The translations under genes were made by a program, and so were the position numbers. Positions 14,042 to 17,040 of a stretch of DNA of 17,040 nucleotides are shown here, piece after piece. The notes under the pieces were generated by a model, which was not told where the DNA came from, ran no database searches, and saw nothing but the letters and a program-made list of their open reading frames with translations. The stretch's first letter is position 1; the number at the start of each line of letters is the position of its first letter. The DNA comes from JANYLN01 sp041687575 (GTDB taxonomy: Bacteria > Planctomycetota > Phycisphaerae > UBA1845 > JANYLN01). The DNA is taken from NCBI GenBank assembly GCA_041687575.1, contig JAWLBS010000077.1, forward strand, positions 1 through 17,040. Direction: 5' to 3'.

Positions 14042-16975
14042 ATGAAAAAGACGACCGCGACCAGGACCAAAGCCAAACCGCAGGAACCCAAGACCGGCTT
14101 TGCCGCCGAGGCCGAACGCATCCTCGCCCTGAAGGTGGACGAGCGGACCAGTTCGCTGGGCGGCTACGGCCCGGCCGGCGAAGTGATCTACGAGGGGCAT
14201 CCCTCGGGCTGCCCGTCGGTCCTGGTCGACAGCCGCGATGGCGCCACCGCCACCTTCATGTCCAACGGCTCGATCGGCTTTCTGGTCAAGGGCGAGGGCG
14301 GCATGGACATCCGCGTGCTCGACGCGAGCTTCGACCCGGTCGAGAAGCGCGAGATCAACGCCCCCAGCAACAACGTCTGGATCGACGTGGAGATCGGCAA
14401 GCAGTACTTCACCGCCTCGCTGATCAACCCCGAGTCCAACCTCAGCTCGCCCCCCGACGCCATCAAGATCGTCAAACTCGGCGACCCCGACCGCTGCATG
14501 TGGTACTGCGCCACCTTCAAGCCCGTCAAGGACGTGGCCTACCAGACGGCCGTCCGGTTCGCCTTGAAGGACACCCCCGCCGGGCCCGCCCTGACCCGCG
14601 AGATTTACGTCAAGAACGCCGGCCGCAAGATCGTCAAGGGCAGCCTCTGGACCGCCTTCACCCTGCACGGCACGCAGAAGTTCGTCTACAACAAGGAGCT
14701 CTGGTACGACAGCGGCATGCCGTTGTCGCCCGGGGAGATCGTCGTCAGCGCGACCGTCCCCTACACCGATATCATCCAGATCAAGCGGGTCAGCAGCGAG
14801 GTCAAAAACGCCAAGCCGTTCGACATGACCGCCGACTACGCCACGTTCGTCGGCGACACCTCGGCGTACATGACGTTGCCGCAGGCCATCGTCGAAGGCG
14901 CCATGCTGGCCGGCGGCGCCGGGCGCAAGCTCAACCGCTTCAGCACCGCCGCCGTCGCCGCCAGCCAGTTCACCATCAACCTGAAGCCCGACGAGGCCGC
15001 CTCCGTCCAGCAGAGCCTGCTCTACGTGACCGACCCGAAGATCTGCCGCGAGTACGGCCGGGTCGCCAGCTTCGAGATCCCCACCTACAAGGAGATGGCC
15101 AAGACCTTCAAGGCCGCCGCCGAGTACATCGTCAAGAACACCCCCTCGGCCAAACAGGTCACCGAGCGAAAGCCGGTCAAGCAGGAAGAACAGCCGCACC
15201 CGGCCTTCGAGCTGCAGCTGCCCGCCCAACGGCGCGTCAGCCACTACGCCAATTCGCTCTGGACCGGCGTCGAGGAACTCTACGAAAACTGCCGCGCCCA
15301 CGGGGCCAAACTCGCCAACGGCATCGAACTGGGCACCCGCGACCGCGGCCAGGACATGTGGCCGAAACTCAAGGAAGACCCGGGCCTGATCCGCAAGGAC
15401 CTCATCCACGTCATGGGCTTCATGTACGTGACGACCGAGCGGATGCCCACCGACGGCCGGAAGCTGACCATCGTCGAGAAACTCCACGGCATGTTCCCGC
15501 GGCAGTACCCCAGCCGCTGGGACAACCGCAGCGAGGTGGTCATGTGCGACAACCGCCCCTACACCGACAGCCCCCTGTGGCTGATCAACTCGATGAACAT
15601 GTACATCCGCGAGACGGGCGACTACTCGATCCTGGCCGAGGAGTGCTCGACGGTGAAACTCACCGAGCCGGAGCACCCGATCGTCAGCGGCATCACCGGC
15701 GGCAAGTGGCGGCTCCAGATGATCGACGTGGTCCGCGAGGTCTTCGCCTGCTTCCAGCGCCACGCCAAGGACAGCCCCTACGGCCTGTGCCAGACCATGT
15801 ACGGCGACTGGTGCGACCCGATCGACATGTTCGGCACCAATCCGGTCGGCGACCCGCAAAGCCGCGGGCACGGCCGGGGCGTCGGCGTGCGGCTCAGCGC
15901 CCACGTCTTCCAGTGCCTTGTCGACACCATCGACACCCTCGAGGTGCCCCGGATCGCGGAGTACCTCGAACAGCAGGGCGCGATGCCCGACCTCGACGTG
16001 TGGCGATCCTTCGCCAGCCAGCTCCGCCAGGACATCGTCAAATGGGCGTGGGAGGGCGAAGGCGTCCCGCACCCGGGCTTCCTCAGCTACATCCACGAGT
16101 TCAAGGCCGACGGCAGCACGCCCGATTACGCAGCCGGCGACATGGGCTACACGCTCGGCTCGATGCGGCAGGAGCGGGAGTTCGACGGCCTGCCCCGCCG
16201 CGACCTGGCGTGCAACGCCTACGGCCTGAACATGGTGCTCACCCAGCGGGACTACCTCGAGCCGCTCGCCCAGGCTGGCCGGATGGTCGAGGGCATCCTG
16301 GCGACGATGAACAAGCTCTTCTTCAAGGAGAAGCTCGGCCTGCTGCTGTTCACCAAGCCGATCCCCAACAACGACCTCGCCCGCCGGCTGATCGGCCGGA
16401 TGGGCATCGTCCCCAGCGGCGTCGCCGAAAACGGCGAGTACCACCACGGACAGGTGATGATGCACCGCTACCGCCTCGACGTGCCCGGCCAGGCCGACAC
16501 CGTCTGGAAGCAGTTCAAGCCGCTGATGTCGGCGATGCGGGACGAGTCGCTGGCCGGCCCGTTCGAGATGCCCGCGACCTCGTACGCCTCGGACCCGGAC
16601 GACCCGCACTTCGGCAAGGGGATGTACTTCGGCCTGAGCGGCTCGACGGACTGGATCCTGGACGTGTTCCACGCGATCGCCGGCTTCGACCTGGCGCTGC
16701 ACGACAGGCGCCGCCCCGCCCTGCGGATCTGCCCGAAACTGCCCGCCGAGGTCGATCAGCAGCTGACCTTCAAGCGGCTGATCCATTTGGCGCAAAAGGG
16801 CGGCGGCTACAAGGTGATCCCCTTCACCCTGAACATCAGTAAGCAGGGCAAGGGCAAGAGCCAGGTCGACACGAAGGTGACGATCAACGGCCAACCCGCC
16901 AGTGCCCCCGAGGTCGCCGATCTTTCGGGCATGGATAAGGTGGAGATCGAAATCGTCAACGTGTTTGGCAAGTAA
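14042..16975 (+). CDS. GH94/GH36-type glycoside phosphorylase-like protein
   Basis: This 977-aa protein has the layout of cellobiose/chitobiose-type phosphorylases. An N-terminal beta-sandwich (about 25-370) is followed by a charged linker (about 370-400), a helical (alpha/alpha)6 barrel (about 400-890) and a short C-terminal beta region. Barrel signatures are GTRDRGQDMW (431-440; RD-x-x-QD is typical of GH94), YTDSPLWL (507-514) and YGDWCDPIDMFG (587-598). By analogy with the GH94 DWND motif, D592 should be the general acid. The Asn before it is Cys591 here. Family members cleave beta-glycosidic bonds with phosphate to give a sugar-1-phosphate. The substrate cannot be predicted. No signal peptide is seen (MKKTTATRTKAKPQEPK is a basic, non-hydrophobic start), so it is probably cytoplasmic. 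GAGAGG (14029-14034) lies 7 nt before the ATG. It is transcribed alone in this window. Confidence 0.87.
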   Translation: MKKTTATRTKAKPQEPKTGFAAEAERILALKVDERTSSLGGYGPAGEVIYEGHPSGCPSVLVDSRDGATATFMSNGSIGFLVKGEGGMDIRVLDASFDPVEKREINAPSNNVWIDVEIGKQYFTASLINPESNLSSPPDAIKIVKLGDPDRCMWYCATFKPVKDVAYQTAVRFALKDTPAGPALTREIYVKNAGRKIVKGSLWTAFTLHGTQKFVYNKELWYDSGMPLSPGEIVVSATVPYTDIIQIKRVSSEVKNAKPFDMTADYATFVGDTSAYMTLPQAIVEGAMLAGGAGRKLNRFSTAAVAASQFTINLKPDEAASVQQSLLYVTDPKICREYGRVASFEIPTYKEMAKTFKAAAEYIVKNTPSAKQVTERKPVKQEEQPHPAFELQLPAQRRVSHYANSLWTGVEELYENCRAHGAKLANGIELGTRDRGQDMWPKLKEDPGLIRKDLIHVMGFMYVTTERMPTDGRKLTIVEKLHGMFPRQYPSRWDNRSEVVMCDNRPYTDSPLWLINSMNMYIRETGDYSILAEECSTVKLTEPEHPIVSGITGGKWRLQMIDVVREVFACFQRHAKDSPYGLCQTMYGDWCDPIDMFGTNPVGDPQSRGHGRGVGVRLSAHVFQCLVDTIDTLEVPRIAEYLEQQGAMPDLDVWRSFASQLRQDIVKWAWEGEGVPHPGFLSYIHEFKADGSTPDYAAGDMGYTLGSMRQEREFDGLPRRDLACNAYGLNMVLTQRDYLEPLAQAGRMVEGILATMNKLFFKEKLGLLLFTKPIPNNDLARRLIGRMGIVPSGVAENGEYHHGQVMMHRYRLDVPGQADTVWKQFKPLMSAMRDESLAGPFEMPATSYASDPDDPHFGKGMYFGLSGSTDWILDVFHAIAGFDLALHDRRRPALRICPKLPAEVDQQLTFKRLIHLAQKGGGYKVIPFTLNISKQGKGKSQVDTKVTINGQPASAPEVADLSGMDKVEIEIVNVFGK

Positions 16976-16996
16976 CGGCGAAGGCGGTTCGGGTGC

Positions 16997-17040
16997 CACG
17001 GTCCTGCGTAAACGAGCCGCGACCGTGAGGGAGCGGTAGG
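16997..17040 (+). repeat. Hairpin/dispersed repeat downstream of the phosphorylase gene
   Basis: CACGGTC (16997-17003) and GACCGTG (17021-17027) form a perfect 7-bp stem 21 nt after the stop codon. The right arm belongs to GAGCCGCGACCGTGAGGGAG, which I recall as a widespread intergenic repeat whose complement reads LPHGRGS in spurious proteins. It may also end transcription. There is no T-run before the window ends. Confidence 0.45.

Noticed and set aside
13808..16999. A 1063-codon open reading frame on the minus strand opposite the phosphorylase gene
   Set aside because: Its translation is low-complexity (rich in L, A, V, D, H, G, R) and without motifs. It is the usual antisense shadow of a GC-rich gene, whereas the plus-strand protein has clear GH94 motifs and a ribosome binding site.

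Overview
This is a high-GC bacterial window with tightly packed genes. The organism is probably a member of Planctomycetota, perhaps of the Phycisphaerae type. That placement is an inference. It rests on two GroEL paralogs around one GroES, an iorA-iorB-paaK-type cluster, a GH94-like phosphorylase, and non-coding repeats (GGGGTCWGACCCC palindromes, TAGGGTGGGC hairpins, CCTGAAGCGTAAGCGAGGG) that I associate from memory with that phylum. No rRNA, tRNA, CRISPR array, transposase or phage gene is visible.

Region 1 (1-4226, minus strand) is a chaperonin locus read groEL-A, groES, groEL-B. groEL-A has the Gly-Gly-Met tail, groEL-B lacks it, and each differs from E. coli at a different residue of the apical substrate/GroES-binding site. 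Upstream of groEL-A is a near-perfect sigma-54 (-24/-12) promoter, and no CIRCE operator is seen. A strong hairpin at the window edge probably ends the locus.

Region 2 (4227-7614, minus strand) carries two extended-SDR nucleotide-sugar epimerase/dehydratase-like genes, then a membrane-anchored protein with a SurA-N-like C-terminus. A good sigma-A-type promoter precedes the first gene. The theme may be envelope or surface-sugar biosynthesis, but the substrates cannot be read from sequence.

Region 3 (7615-11915, plus strand) begins with a 406-bp divergent intergenic region that holds a dispersed repeat, a promoter and a leader hairpin. It is followed by iorA, iorB (4-nt ATGA overlap) and a phenylacetate-CoA ligase family gene. 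Together these could convert aryl-2-oxo acids from aromatic amino acids to aryl-acetyl-CoA with reduced ferredoxin, and then recover the energy as nucleotide triphosphate or reactivate the free acid. Between iorB and the ligase is a structured insert of about 170-195 bp flanked by a 23-bp imperfect direct repeat. The upstream repeat copy is a relic of the ligase gene's first codons and overlaps the iorB stop as GTGA, so the insert seems to have broken an ancestral 4-nt gene overlap.

Region 4 (11919-13439, minus strand) is a five-domain S1 RNA-binding protein that converges on the ligase gene with only 3 nt between the stop codons. Region 5 (13440-14041) is a 602-bp intergenic stretch with four GGGGTC-W-GACCCC palindromes. 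Part of it is an inverted, diverged copy of the repeat upstream of iorA. Region 6 (14042-16975, plus strand) is a 977-residue GH94/GH36-like glycoside phosphorylase, followed by another probable dispersed repeat/hairpin at the window end.
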